Shown piece by piece: positions 33,424 through 42,124 of a stretch of 64,000 bases of DNA. The translations under genes were made by a program, and so were the position numbers. Source of the DNA: Oxydemutator sp963693105 (GTDB lineage Bacteria; Pseudomonadota; Gammaproteobacteria; Poriferisulfidales; Oxydemutatoraceae); assembly GCA_963693105.1 (NCBI GenBank), contig OY843752.1, forward strand, positions 310,001-374,000. Direction: 5' to 3'. Under the pieces are notes generated by a model. That model made no database searches and was not told the origin of the DNA. It saw nothing but the letters and a program-made list of their open reading frames with translations. Position 1 is the stretch's first letter. Every line of letters begins with the position of its first letter.

Positions 33424-33617
33424 GCAAAAATATCTTTGAGATATCGATTGAGACCGTCCAAAGAGAAGCCGAAGAAATGATTGGCCGCAGATTAACCTAT
33501 GAAGAACTTTATACCGTACAAAAGGGAATAGAAGGAGGATTGCTGTTCGATATCAGCACGGTGTATAGAGCAGCGTTTGAAGACGCTGTGAAATCTAACT
33601 CTATATCGGGCGATTAG
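33420..33617 (+). CDS. Small soluble protein at the end of the tiny-gene cassette
   Basis: 65 residues, acidic and helical (IETVQREAEEMIGRRLTYEE), no membrane segment, ATGA overlap with copy 2. Unknown. Translational chaining of two-helix, one-helix, one-helix and soluble proteins suggests a single functional unit. Confidence 0.55.
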   Translation: MSKNIFEISIETVQREAEEMIGRRLTYEELYTVQKGIEGGLLFDISTVYRAAFEDAVKSNSISGD

Positions 33618-33770
33618 GGTTCTTTCTCCGCTCGCCGATGGCGAAAACCCCATCCTGCATTAAAAATCGGTTACGGCATGGGCAGATTGTATGAAACCGC
33701 GCCGACAACGCACGAGGCGCGGAAAAGTGCTACTATGGACGCATCCGCACAACCAATCAGGGAGTGAAAT

Positions 33771-33974
33771 ATGAGTTGGGGACCCTTGCAAATATTGCTG
33801 ATTCTGGTGATTGTCTTGCTTTTGTTCGGCACCAAGAAACTCAGGGGATTGGGTTCCGATCTGGGCAACGCAATCAAGGGTTTCAAGAAATCCATGGGCG
33901 ATGAGGAGCAGCCTCCCGCCGCCGACAAGCAGCAGAAAGTCACCGGGGAGCCAACCTCCGACAAGAAAGAGTAA
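33771..33974 (+). CDS. tatA: Sec-independent translocase subunit TatA
   Basis: 67 residues. One N-terminal helix (GPLQILLILVIVLLLFG) followed by FGTKKLRGLGSDLGNAIKGFKK, the conserved hinge and amphipathic helix; polar tail. Forms the translocation pore for folded proteins. Confidence 0.95.
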   Translation: MSWGPLQILLILVIVLLLFGTKKLRGLGSDLGNAIKGFKKSMGDEEQPPAADKQQKVTGEPTSDKKE

Positions 33975-33983
33975 GTCGCGGCG

Positions 33984-34400
33984 ATGTCCGACTTTGGCTT
34001 CTGGGAACTGGCGCTGATTCTGTTCGTCGCGCTGCTGGTCGTCGGCCCCGACCGGCTGCCGTCGCTCGCCGCGACATTGGGACAGTGGGTTGGGCGCGCC
34101 AGAAACATCGCCGCCCAGTTCAAAGCCGACTTTATGAACGAGACCCACGCCGGCGACCTGAAAAAAATCATGAACGAAACGCGCGGTGCCTTCGATGGCG
34201 CGCAACACTCGATCAGCGAAACCGGCGCCGAAATCAACCGCACGCTGCGCAACACCGACCCGCTGGTTCAGTCCATCGAGGACCAGATCGAAAGCGGCCG
34301 CTTCACCAAAGACACGGCGCCCGGCGCCGAAGACGAAAACACCGCGCCGCACGATGAAACCGACGCCCGACAGCAAGACCCGCCCCTCCGCCGAGACTGA
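33984..34400 (+). CDS. tatB: Sec-independent translocase subunit TatB
   Basis: 138 residues. MSDFGFWELALILFVALLVVGPDRLP has the membrane helix, conserved Glu and Gly-Pro hinge of TatB; a long acidic tail follows. Receives substrates with TatC. Overlaps tatC by 47 bp. Confidence 0.94.
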   Translation: MSDFGFWELALILFVALLVVGPDRLPSLAATLGQWVGRARNIAAQFKADFMNETHAGDLKKIMNETRGAFDGAQHSISETGAEINRTLRNTDPLVQSIEDQIESGRFTKDTAPGAEDENTAPHDETDARQQDPPLRRD

Positions 34401-35157
34401 CACCGACCGGCCGATTGTCTCGCACCTGGTCGAGCTGCGCCAGCGGCTGCTGAAAATATTCATCGGCACCGGCGCGGTTTTTCTGGTGCTGTTCCCGTTC
34501 GCAAACCCGATTTACAACTACCTGTCGGCGCCGCTGGTCAAGTATCTTCCGCAGGGCAGTTCCATGGTCGCCATCGAGGTGGCTTCGCCCTTCCTGACCC
34601 CTTTCAAGATGGTGATGCTGCTGGCGCTGATCATCTCCATTCCCCTGATTTTCTACCAACTCTGGGGATTCGTGGCGCCGGGCCTGTACCGCAAAGAGAA
34701 ACGCATCGCCGTGCCGCTGCTGCTTTCGAGCACACTGCTGTTCTACGTCGGCATGGCGTTCGCCTACTTCGTCGTTTTTCCCCTGATGTTCGCGTTCTTC
34801 ACAAGCGTCGCCCCGCAGGGGGTTACCGTGATGACGGACATCGGCCGTTATCTCGATTTTGTCGTCAAGATTTTCATCGCCTTCGGCATCGCCTTCGAGG
34901 TGCCCGTGGTCACGCTGGTGCTGATCAAGGCCGGCACGACGACGGTCAAGAATTTGTCGCGCAAGCGGCCCTACATTGTCGTCGGCGCTTTTGTCGCCGG
35001 CATGATGCTGACGCCGCCCGACATCATATCGCAGATTCTGCTGGCGGTGCCGATCTGGCTGCTGTTCGAACTCGGCCTGTTGTTCGCGCGCCTGACCGGG
35101 CACGGCGAACAAAAACAGGCCGGCGATGCGCCGCCCCTGAATGAAGGAAAGCCTTGA
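34354..35157 (+). CDS. tatC: Sec-independent translocase subunit TatC
   Basis: 267 residues, six membrane helices. SHLVELRQRLLKI is the signature N-terminus; FYQLWGFVAPGLYRKEKR and GMMLTPPDIISQILLAVP are conserved. Receptor for twin-arginine signals. Start at the ATG giving MKPTPDS. Confidence 0.96.
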   Translation: MKPTPDSKTRPSAETDTDRPIVSHLVELRQRLLKIFIGTGAVFLVLFPFANPIYNYLSAPLVKYLPQGSSMVAIEVASPFLTPFKMVMLLALIISIPLIFYQLWGFVAPGLYRKEKRIAVPLLLSSTLLFYVGMAFAYFVVFPLMFAFFTSVAPQGVTVMTDIGRYLDFVVKIFIAFGIAFEVPVVTLVLIKAGTTTVKNLSRKRPYIVVGAFVAGMMLTPPDIISQILLAVPIWLLFELGLLFARLTGHGEQKQAGDAPPLNEGKP

Positions 35158-35232
35158 ACCGCGCGCGCGTCTCCGGTAAATTATCCCCGCCCGACACCCG
35201 ACATCCATCCGCCGAAGACCCACAAGCCGTTC

Positions 35233-36768
35233 ATGCCTGCAAAATCGCAGCCCGCCGTCAACAGAACGCTGCTGATTATCATTGACGGCTTCGGCATCAG
35301 CCCGGGCAAAACCAACAACGCGATTTACCTCGCCGACACACCGCGGCTTGACCGGTTTTTCTCCGACTACCCGCACACGCTTCTGGAAGCCTCCGGGCCT
35401 TCGGTCGGCCTGCCGCCGGGGCAGATTGGAAATTCAGAAGTCGGCCATATCACGATGGGCTGCGGCTGCATCGTTCCACAGGATCTGGTGCGCATCAACA
35501 CGGCCATCGAGGACGGCAGTTTTTTCGACAACCCCTCGCTCATTTTCATGATGAAAAAGGCGAAAGGAGCGAACCGCCCCATTCACCTGCTCGGCCTGGT
35601 CTCAGACGGCGGCGTGCATTCGCACGTAAACCACCTGCTGGCGCTGATTCGGCTGGCGCGCGAGCAGGGTTGCAAGCCGGTGGTGCATGTCATCACCGAC
35701 GGGCGCGACACCTTGCCGCGCTGCGCGCACCAGTTCACCGACAAAGTGCAAGGCCCGCTTGAACAGGCGGGCGGCACCATCGCGACCATCATGGGCCGCT
35801 ATTACGCGATGGACAGGGACAACCGCTGGGAGCGCACCGGCAAAGCGTGGCGCGCGCTGGCACTGAACGAGGGGCCGCGCGCCGACAGCGCCGCCGATGC
35901 CATTGACGCGGCCTACCGCGCCGGCATCGGCGACGAGTTCATTGAGCCGACAGTGCTGCCGCAGGCGCAACCGATGGCCGGCGACAACGCCATTCTGTTC
36001 AACTTCCGCAATGACCGCCCGCGGCAGCTGGTCAAGGCGCTGGCCATCGCCGACTTCGACACGTTCGACCGCGGCGGCGCCGGGCTGGCCAACATCGCGA
36101 CGATGACCGAGATAGACCAGGCGTTCCCCTGCCTGATCGCGTTCTCCCCGATCCGGCCGAAAGCGACGCTCGCCAAAATCATCAGCGACGCCGGCATGAA
36201 GCAGTTTCACTGCGCCGAGACGGAAAAGTACCCGCACGTGACTTTCTTCTTCAACGGCGGAATCGAACAACCACTGCCGGGCGAAGACCGCGCCTTGATT
36301 GACTCGCCCAAGGTGGCGACTTACGACCTTCAGCCGGAGATGAGCGCCAGGCAAGTCGCCGATGCCACGATCCGCGTGCTGGAAAAGCGCGAACACGTTT
36401 TCGCCGTCGTCAACTTTGCAAACGCCGACATGGTGGGGCACACCGCGACTCCCAAGCCGATTATCAAGGCGGTGGAAACGGTGGACCTCCAGGCCGGGCG
36501 CCTCGTGGACACGGCGCTTGAAAACGGCTGGACGACGTTAATCACCGCCGACCACGGCAACTGCGACGAGATGCTCGACACCGCGACCAAGCAGCCGAAC
36601 ACCCAGCACACGACCAACCCGGTGCCGTGCCTGATCATCGGTAAAAACGAAATACCCAACCACCTCGCAAGCGGTTGCAGCATCAGCAGCATCGCCCCCA
36701 CCGTGCTCGACCTGATGGGCATGGAAATTCCCGAGGAGATGGACGCCCCGTCGGTCATCGTCCACTGA
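35233..36768 (+). CDS. gpmI: 2,3-bisphosphoglycerate-independent phosphoglycerate mutase
   Basis: 511 residues, alkaline phosphatase fold. LLIIIDGFG metal site, S68 nucleophile in GQIGNSEVGHI, HVITDGRDT, and TADHGNCDEM near the end. Glycolytic interconversion of 3- and 2-phosphoglycerate using Mn2+. Single gene; the ctp gene often next to it is at 58 kb instead. Confidence 0.97.
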   Translation: MPAKSQPAVNRTLLIIIDGFGISPGKTNNAIYLADTPRLDRFFSDYPHTLLEASGPSVGLPPGQIGNSEVGHITMGCGCIVPQDLVRINTAIEDGSFFDNPSLIFMMKKAKGANRPIHLLGLVSDGGVHSHVNHLLALIRLAREQGCKPVVHVITDGRDTLPRCAHQFTDKVQGPLEQAGGTIATIMGRYYAMDRDNRWERTGKAWRALALNEGPRADSAADAIDAAYRAGIGDEFIEPTVLPQAQPMAGDNAILFNFRNDRPRQLVKALAIADFDTFDRGGAGLANIATMTEIDQAFPCLIAFSPIRPKATLAKIISDAGMKQFHCAETEKYPHVTFFFNGGIEQPLPGEDRALIDSPKVATYDLQPEMSARQVADATIRVLEKREHVFAVVNFANADMVGHTATPKPIIKAVETVDLQAGRLVDTALENGWTTLITADHGNCDEMLDTATKQPNTQHTTNPVPCLIIGKNEIPNHLASGCSISSIAPTVLDLMGMEIPEEMDAPSVIVH

Positions 36769-36788
36769 CGGGCGCGCCGCGCCGGGTT

Positions 36789-37454
36789 TCAGGACGGGTC
36801 GCGGGAAGCGCGGGCGGCGTAACCTCGCAGCACCTGGTAAACCCGCTGCATTGGATAATCCTTGCGAATCGGAATCACGGTGCCGTCTTTGCGCGTACGC
36901 GCGCGGTAGGAGCCCATCAATTGCCTGCGGATGTCGGGCTGGTATTCCTCGAAGTCGTGCAATAATTTGCGTTTGACCTTGCCCTCGACCTCAATCTCGC
37001 GCCGGCCCACAAGAACATATTCGCGCTGGTAGCCCTTGACTTTCAGCCCTTTGAAATAAACCCGGTAGCGCACTTCCGGGCAAATCCTGACCCGCGCCGC
37101 GACTTCGGGACTGCCGCCGGCGCCGAGGCAGAGTTTGCGGGTGTAGGTCAGGTGCTTCGGCGCGACTTCCACATCCCAGGCGCTCACCGCCGCCTGCAGC
37201 AGCGAAATATCCTGTTGCCGTTCCTGTTGCAGCATCTCGCTCCGGCTTTGCTGCCGGCGGCTGTCGCCATAGCCTTCGTATTCATTCGCCGCCCCGGGCC
37301 GGGCGCCCGGTGCCGAATCCCCGCCGCAAATCGCGGCGACTTGATCCCGGTTGAAACCTTTTTCCAGAAAGTAGTTCACATCATCGCGGGAACACTCCGC
37401 GCACGCGCCGCCGCCGGCCAGCAGGCAGGCCGCAAAAAGAATGGTTTTTTTCAT
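36789..37454 (-). CDS. Exported hypothetical protein
   Basis: 221 residues with a signal peptide (MKKTILFAACLLAGGGACAE) and a following CSRDDVNYFLEKGFNRDQVAAIC motif seen in other periplasmic proteins of unknown role. A second domain carries CLGAGGSPEVAARVRICPE. The fit of start to signal peptide argues for 37454 rather than the longer frame. Function unknown. Confidence 0.65.
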   Translation of the reverse strand: MKKTILFAACLLAGGGACAECSRDDVNYFLEKGFNRDQVAAICGGDSAPGARPGAANEYEGYGDSRRQQSRSEMLQQERQQDISLLQAAVSAWDVEVAPKHLTYTRKLCLGAGGSPEVAARVRICPEVRYRVYFKGLKVKGYQREYVLVGRREIEVEGKVKRKLLHDFEEYQPDIRRQLMGSYRARTRKDGTVIPIRKDYPMQRVYQVLRGYAARASRDPS

Positions 37455-37487
37455 ATCCAATGGCGTAAGGTTCATGTCGTTTGCGCG

Positions 37488-37564
37488 TGGTCGGAGTGAG
37501 AGGACTTGAACCTCCGGCCCCTGCCTCCCGAAGGCAGTGCTCTACCAGACTGAGCTACACTCCG
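37488..37564 (-). tRNA. tRNA-Pro (CGG anticodon)
   Basis: 77 nt including encoded CCA. Acceptor CGGAGTG/CACTCCG, anticodon stem CTGCC-TTCGGGA-GGCAG giving CGG, T loop GGTTCAAGTCC. Confidence 0.96.
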
Positions 37565-37603
37565 AGCGCGATACAGGCCGGATGATAGCACAAGGAGCCG
37601 CCG

Positions 37604-38353
37604 CTACGCCGCACCGCCGATGTTTTCAAATTCGCGGACGATGGCGGCGCGCGACTGGTCGGCGAGGCGGCGGCGGTCGGATTCGCGCGAGTCGATCGGC
37701 GGCGTAAAACTGATGACGGCCTCGATGGATTTTTCCTTCAGCAACGGCGCCAGGTGCCGGGAGAGAGGCTGGTCCCTGACAAAGGGCACCAGCGTATTGA
37801 CGCCGTCGCCGTCGGGATAGCGCAGCACCACCGGCTGGACCGGGATGCCGGTATCAATCGCGGCGGCCAGCATCCTCGGATAAAAAGGCCCGATCTTCGA
37901 GCCGTCGGAAGTGGTGCCTTCGGGAAACACCGCGACCGCCATGCCCTGCGACAAGCGCCCGCTTATCGCATCCAGCGCGCGGCCGGCGCCGCTGCCCCGC
38001 TCGATGAAAATGGTGCCGAAGCGCGCGGCGAGAAAGCCGAAGACAAACCAGCGCCGCACCTCGGACTTCGACAGAAAGCACGACGGACACACGCTGCCGA
38101 TAATGAGAATGTCGAACCAGGAAACGTGGTTGGAGACAATCAGCCGGGCGCCTTCGGCGGGTTCGCCGCGCACGCGCACGCGCACATGCAAAAGCCGCAG
38201 GCAACGGCCCATCAGCCAGCACATGAGTCTTTGCTGAAAGCGGCTGAAAGCGGCGCCCGGACGCGCCGGAAGAAAAACAAGCGACAGCACCACCGCCAAC
38301 AACACGTGCAATCCGGCCAGCACCGCCCTGGTGGCGAACCGCAAAGTTCTCAT
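37604..38353 (-). CDS. plsC: 1-acylglycerol-3-phosphate acyltransferase family protein
   Basis: 249 residues. One N-terminal membrane helix, NHVSWFD (HX4D catalytic motif), and FPEGTTSDG (motif III). Acylates lysophosphatidate or a related lyso-lipid. Overlaps the preceding DUF255 gene by 4 bp. Confidence 0.88.
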   Translation of the reverse strand: MRTLRFATRAVLAGLHVLLAVVLSLVFLPARPGAAFSRFQQRLMCWLMGRCLRLLHVRVRVRGEPAEGARLIVSNHVSWFDILIIGSVCPSCFLSKSEVRRWFVFGFLAARFGTIFIERGSGAGRALDAISGRLSQGMAVAVFPEGTTSDGSKIGPFYPRMLAAAIDTGIPVQPVVLRYPDGDGVNTLVPFVRDQPLSRHLAPLLKEKSIEAVISFTPPIDSRESDRRRLADQSRAAIVREFENIGGAA

Positions 38354-40428
38354 TCGGCGAGTTTCGCGGCGTCCGCCCGCAGATGGCGGACCAGAGCGTC
38401 AAGATCCCGAAGCGGCGCGTCGCAGACCGTGCCCCGGCACGGATAGGCGACGGCCTCGCCCGCCGCGCGCTTGTCGGCGAACGCCGGCGGCAGGTCTTGC
38501 GCCTGCGCCGGAATTGCGAAACAAAGCCGGGCGGGATGGTAATGCCGCGCCGTCTCTTGCAGCCATTGCCGCAGCGTCTCGCCCTCGCCCCGCAGAATAA
38601 CAATTCCCGGCGGCTCGCACTGTTCGGCGTACGCCTTCAGCAACGTCGTGTGGTGTTCCGGTGCGCGCTGCATCGCCGGCGCCGCCTGCTCCAGCGCGCG
38701 CGCCGCCGCGCGCAGGTATTTCTCGTCGCCCAGCATCATGCCGATTCGACCGAGCGCAGTCGCGGCGACGCCGTAGCCGGACGGCGTCGCCTCGTCGGCC
38801 AGCACGCGCGGGCGCTGAATCAGGCTCTCATGGTCGTGGGGCGTGAAGTAAAAACCGCCGTTGTCGGTGTCCTCGTACTGCTCAAGCAGGGTGTCGGCAA
38901 GGCGCACGGCGAACCCGAAGTCGTCCGTGTCCCAGCGCGCCTGGTTCAGATACAAGATCGCATCCATCAGAAAAGCGTAGTCGTCGAGGTAGGCGTTGAG
39001 GTGCGCCCTGCCGTCCCTGCAGGTTGCAAACAAACGCCCGTCGCGCCACATCACCCGCCGGATGAACGACAAGGCACGCCGTGCCGAGACCTCGTATTCA
39101 GGCTCGTCCAGCCAGTAGGCGGCCTCGGCCATGCCCTTGATCATTAACGCGTTCCAGGAGGCCAGGATTTTGTCGTCGCGCGCCGGCGGTGTGCGCGCCT
39201 GGCGGTGTTCGAAAAGGGTTTGCCGCGCGCGGTCCAGGTCGTCGCGCACGTCATCCGGCGCGCGCTTCAGGTGCGCGGCTGTTTGCTGCACATCGCGGTG
39301 CTCCGTCAGATGCCAGCGTCCCTCGAAATTGGCCGGCTGATCCAGCCCGAAGAAGTATTCGAAAACCTCCCGCTGCGACGGCGGCAGTTTCCCGGTCTCC
39401 CGTTTGTCCCACAGGTAATACACGCCTTCGCCTTCCGCCGAATCCGCGTCCAGCGTCGAGTAGTAGCCGCCTTCGGGAGACTGCATCTCGCGCATGACCC
39501 AGCGCGCGGTCTCGCAGGCCTTGTGCCGGAACAGCGCGCCGCCGCCGATGCGCCATGCCCGCGCCAGCAGTCCGAGCAAGGGGCCGTTGTCGTACAGCAT
39601 CTTCTCGAAATGCGGAATCTCCCAGCGCTCGTCAACCGAGTAGCGGTAAAAGCCGCCGCCAATCTGGTCGTACACGCCGCCGCGGCTCATCTGTTCGAGC
39701 GTGAACAGCGCGATGTGTGCGTTGCGCGGGCGCCCGGCTTGCGGCGTTCGGTCGCGTGCCCAGTAATCAAGCGTCCACTCAATGCAGGTGCATTGCGGAA
39801 ATTTGGGCGCGCCGCCGAAGCCGCCGTAGCGCGAATCAAAAGCGTCGTCGAGGGTGCGCGCGGCGCGGTCCTGCAACTGCGGCGTCAAGGCCGCCGTCTC
39901 GCCGTCGGGCCCGTAGATTCTGCCGAGGGCATGGCGCACCGCGTCGGCGTTGCCGCGAATTTCATCACGGTGGTCGCGGTAGTAGTCGTGGACGCGGCGC
40001 AACACCTCCTTGAAAGAGGGCAGGCCGTGACGCGCTTCTTTGGGGAAATACGTGCCGCCGAAAAAAGGCGTCTGGTCGTCGGCCGCCAGAAACATCGTCA
40101 GCGGCCAGCCGCCGGTGCGCTGCGTCAGGAGCAGCTGCGCGGTCTGGTAAATCTTGTCAATATCGGGGCGTTCCTCGCGGTCCACTTTGACATTGACGAA
40201 GAGGTCGTTCATCAATCCGGCGGTCTCGTCGTCCTCGAACGATTCATGCGCCATGACATGGCACCAGTGGCAGGCCGAATAACCGATGGACAACAAAACC
40301 GGCTTGCCCTCGGCACGCGCCTTGTCCAGCGCCTCGGCGCCCCACGCAAACCAGTCCACCGGGTTGTCGGCGTGCTGCTGCAAATACGGACTGGTTTCAT
40401 CCGCCAGGCGGTTTTTCTTCTGAGACAT
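38350..40428 (-). CDS. DUF255 thioredoxin-domain protein (YyaL/spermatogenesis-associated 20-like)
   Basis: 692 residues. RLADETSPYLQQHADNPVDW and SIGYSACHWCHVMAHESFED form the DUF255 thioredoxin-like domain with CHWC; the rest is an (alpha/alpha)6 barrel like those of mannose epimerases (GGFGGAPKFPQ, GGGFYRYSVDERWEIPHFEK). Function in bacteria is not established. Confidence 0.9.
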   Translation of the reverse strand: MSQKKNRLADETSPYLQQHADNPVDWFAWGAEALDKARAEGKPVLLSIGYSACHWCHVMAHESFEDDETAGLMNDLFVNVKVDREERPDIDKIYQTAQLLLTQRTGGWPLTMFLAADDQTPFFGGTYFPKEARHGLPSFKEVLRRVHDYYRDHRDEIRGNADAVRHALGRIYGPDGETAALTPQLQDRAARTLDDAFDSRYGGFGGAPKFPQCTCIEWTLDYWARDRTPQAGRPRNAHIALFTLEQMSRGGVYDQIGGGFYRYSVDERWEIPHFEKMLYDNGPLLGLLARAWRIGGGALFRHKACETARWVMREMQSPEGGYYSTLDADSAEGEGVYYLWDKRETGKLPPSQREVFEYFFGLDQPANFEGRWHLTEHRDVQQTAAHLKRAPDDVRDDLDRARQTLFEHRQARTPPARDDKILASWNALMIKGMAEAAYWLDEPEYEVSARRALSFIRRVMWRDGRLFATCRDGRAHLNAYLDDYAFLMDAILYLNQARWDTDDFGFAVRLADTLLEQYEDTDNGGFYFTPHDHESLIQRPRVLADEATPSGYGVAATALGRIGMMLGDEKYLRAAARALEQAAPAMQRAPEHHTTLLKAYAEQCEPPGIVILRGEGETLRQWLQETARHYHPARLCFAIPAQAQDLPPAFADKRAAGEAVAYPCRGTVCDAPLRDLDALVRHLRADAAKLAE

Positions 40429-40506
40429 AAGAGACGTTGGTCGGCGCGGCTATATGTTACCCGACATTGGCAATCCATAGTGCCATCGATAAGTTACCAT
40501 AGCATC

Positions 40507-41295
40507 ATGCTGGTCCTTCCCGAATTCGACCCCGTCGCCGTTGCCATCGGCCCGTTGCAGGTGCGGTGGTACGGCTTGATGTATCTGGCCGGTTTCATCG
40601 CCTTTTATCTGCTGGGGGTGCGGCGCGCGCGGCTTGCGTGGCAGAAGGTGCGGCCCGCGCAGGTCGGCGACTTGCTGTTCTACGGCGTGGTCGGCGTCAT
40701 CGCCGGCGGGCGCATCGGCTACGTGCTCTTTTACCATCCCGCCGCTTTCCTGAGCGACCCCTTGCTGCTGTTGCGCGTCTGGGAAGGCGGCATGAGTTTT
40801 CACGGCGGCCTGCTGGGCGTGGCCGCCGCCATGCTCTTTTTCGCGCGCAAAAACAATCTGCGGTTTCTGGAGGTCGCCGACTTCGCCGCGCCGCTGGCGC
40901 CCATCGGCCTCGGCGCGGGCCGCGTCGGCAACTTCATCAACGGCGAATTGTGGGGGCGCGTGACCGACCTGCCGTGGGGACTTGTTTTTCCGGCGGCGGG
41001 AAATGCCGCGCGCCACCCCTCGCAGTTATACGAACTGCTGCTTGAGGGCATCGTGTTGTTCGCGGTTCTGTGGGTTTATTCCGCCAGACCGCGCGCCATC
41101 GGCCTTGTCAGCGGCCTGTTCGCGCTGCTCTATGGCGTAATGCGCTTTATCGCGGAGTTCTTCCGCGAGCCCGACGCCCACATCGGCTTTATCGCGTGGG
41201 GCTGGCTGACGATGGGCCAACTGCTGTCGCTGCCGCTGGCCATCATCGGCATCGCCCTGATGACGGCGGGCCGCCGGTCGGCGGCGAACCGCTGA
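40507..41295 (+). CDS. lgt: Prolipoprotein diacylglyceryl transferase
   Basis: 262 residues and seven membrane helices. GRIGYVLFYHP with the essential His/Tyr region, GGMSFHGGLLG, GRVGNFINGELWGR (the Lgt signature). Adds diacylglyceryl to the lipobox Cys. In many relatives thyA follows directly; here about 2 kb with a precursor gene and a coiled-coil gene intervene. Confidence 0.96.
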   Translation: MLVLPEFDPVAVAIGPLQVRWYGLMYLAGFIAFYLLGVRRARLAWQKVRPAQVGDLLFYGVVGVIAGGRIGYVLFYHPAAFLSDPLLLLRVWEGGMSFHGGLLGVAAAMLFFARKNNLRFLEVADFAAPLAPIGLGAGRVGNFINGELWGRVTDLPWGLVFPAAGNAARHPSQLYELLLEGIVLFAVLWVYSARPRAIGLVSGLFALLYGVMRFIAEFFREPDAHIGFIAWGWLTMGQLLSLPLAIIGIALMTAGRRSAANR

Positions 41296-41321
41296 CCGGC
41301 ATTGCATTTGCACCGTTGTCC

Positions 41322-41837
41322 TTAACTTGCCAAACCAACATTGACCTCGTTGCTGCTGCCGAATTGAACACCGACCCCGGCTGCGACACCAAGCCCAACT
41401 GCGGTTACCGCCCCGGCGATGCCCACGGCGCCGATAGTGAGTACCGCCGCGCCTACCACAACAGACGCAGTGCCGCCTACGGTAACTCCGAATATAGCGG
41501 CAGTGCTCGCTCCCAACGAGCCTATGAGAGTGAGGATAGTCCCGAGAACGACGAGACCACCCTCGCCTCCGACTATTGATTCCAGTTGTTCCTCGGGCAA
41601 GTGCATTTCCTGCAGCGCCCTGTCAAACTCCGGGAAATCCGGTACCACGATGTTCAATTCATCGGCGGTGTTCTGTTTGTAAACCACCTCGACCTTCTCG
41701 AATGAAGCCATAAGCTTTTTCAAGGCGGCTTTGTCTTTCATATTCACGTTCGAATCTGTCATGTCGCAGCCAATCATGACTGCTGCAAGTTCATTGGTTG
41801 CGGGGAGTTCTACCCTCGCTCTTGTGCGCATGTTCAT
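41322..41837 (-). CDS. RiPP-like precursor peptide 5 (NHLP-type leader, Gly/Ala/Val-rich core)
   Basis: 171 residues; GAGGAGA upstream of the ATG. Leader about 91 residues with QNTADELNIVVPDFPEFD, nearly identical to precursor 1 at this point, then EEQLESIVGG. The core begins EGGLVVLGTILTL and is Gly/Val/Ala/Thr-rich, ending SSNEVNVGLAS, the same ending as precursor 2. No Cys in the core. The mRNA would have a ~150-nt 5' leader, longer than in the other four. Convergent with lgt. Confidence 0.75.
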   Translation of the reverse strand: MNMRTRARVELPATNELAAVMIGCDMTDSNVNMKDKAALKKLMASFEKVEVVYKQNTADELNIVVPDFPEFDRALQEMHLPEEQLESIVGGEGGLVVLGTILTLIGSLGASTAAIFGVTVGGTASVVVGAAVLTIGAVGIAGAVTAVGLGVAAGVGVQFGSSNEVNVGLAS

Positions 41838-41993
41838 ATCGATTATCTCCTCTGAACAGTATGAGTATTGAAAAAATCCGAAAGAGCCGCCAAGTGCAGC
41901 CTCATCCCAATTCTTGACTGGATTGCCGCGATTTCATTCATCGGCAGAGTCTCTGCTCTCGCCTGTTATTGTAAAGCGTTCGTCCACTTCTTT

Positions 41994-42043
41994 ATTAGAC
42001 TATATGCCCGAAGAGGCCACAACCCTGCCAAAGGTTTCTGAAC
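41994..42043 (-). promoter_or_regulatory. precursor-family promoter with upstream box (copy 5)
   Basis: Minus strand: box GTTCAGAAACCTTTGGCA (42043-42026), 3 bp GGG, -35 TTGTGG (42022-42017), 17 bp, -10 TCTAAT (41999-41994). Confidence 0.72.
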
Positions 42044-42124
42044 GACTGCCGAAGAGCGGGACGGCGGGCAACGCCGCCATAAAGGGCACGGGTGTGCAAG
42101 CGCACCCGTGCCCACAGGATTTTT

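Noticed and set aside
38383..40400. Long plus-strand frames opposite the DUF255 gene
   Set aside because: The minus-strand frame has an intact CHWC thioredoxin motif and family structure; the others are shadows. The lgt gene begins only at 40507.
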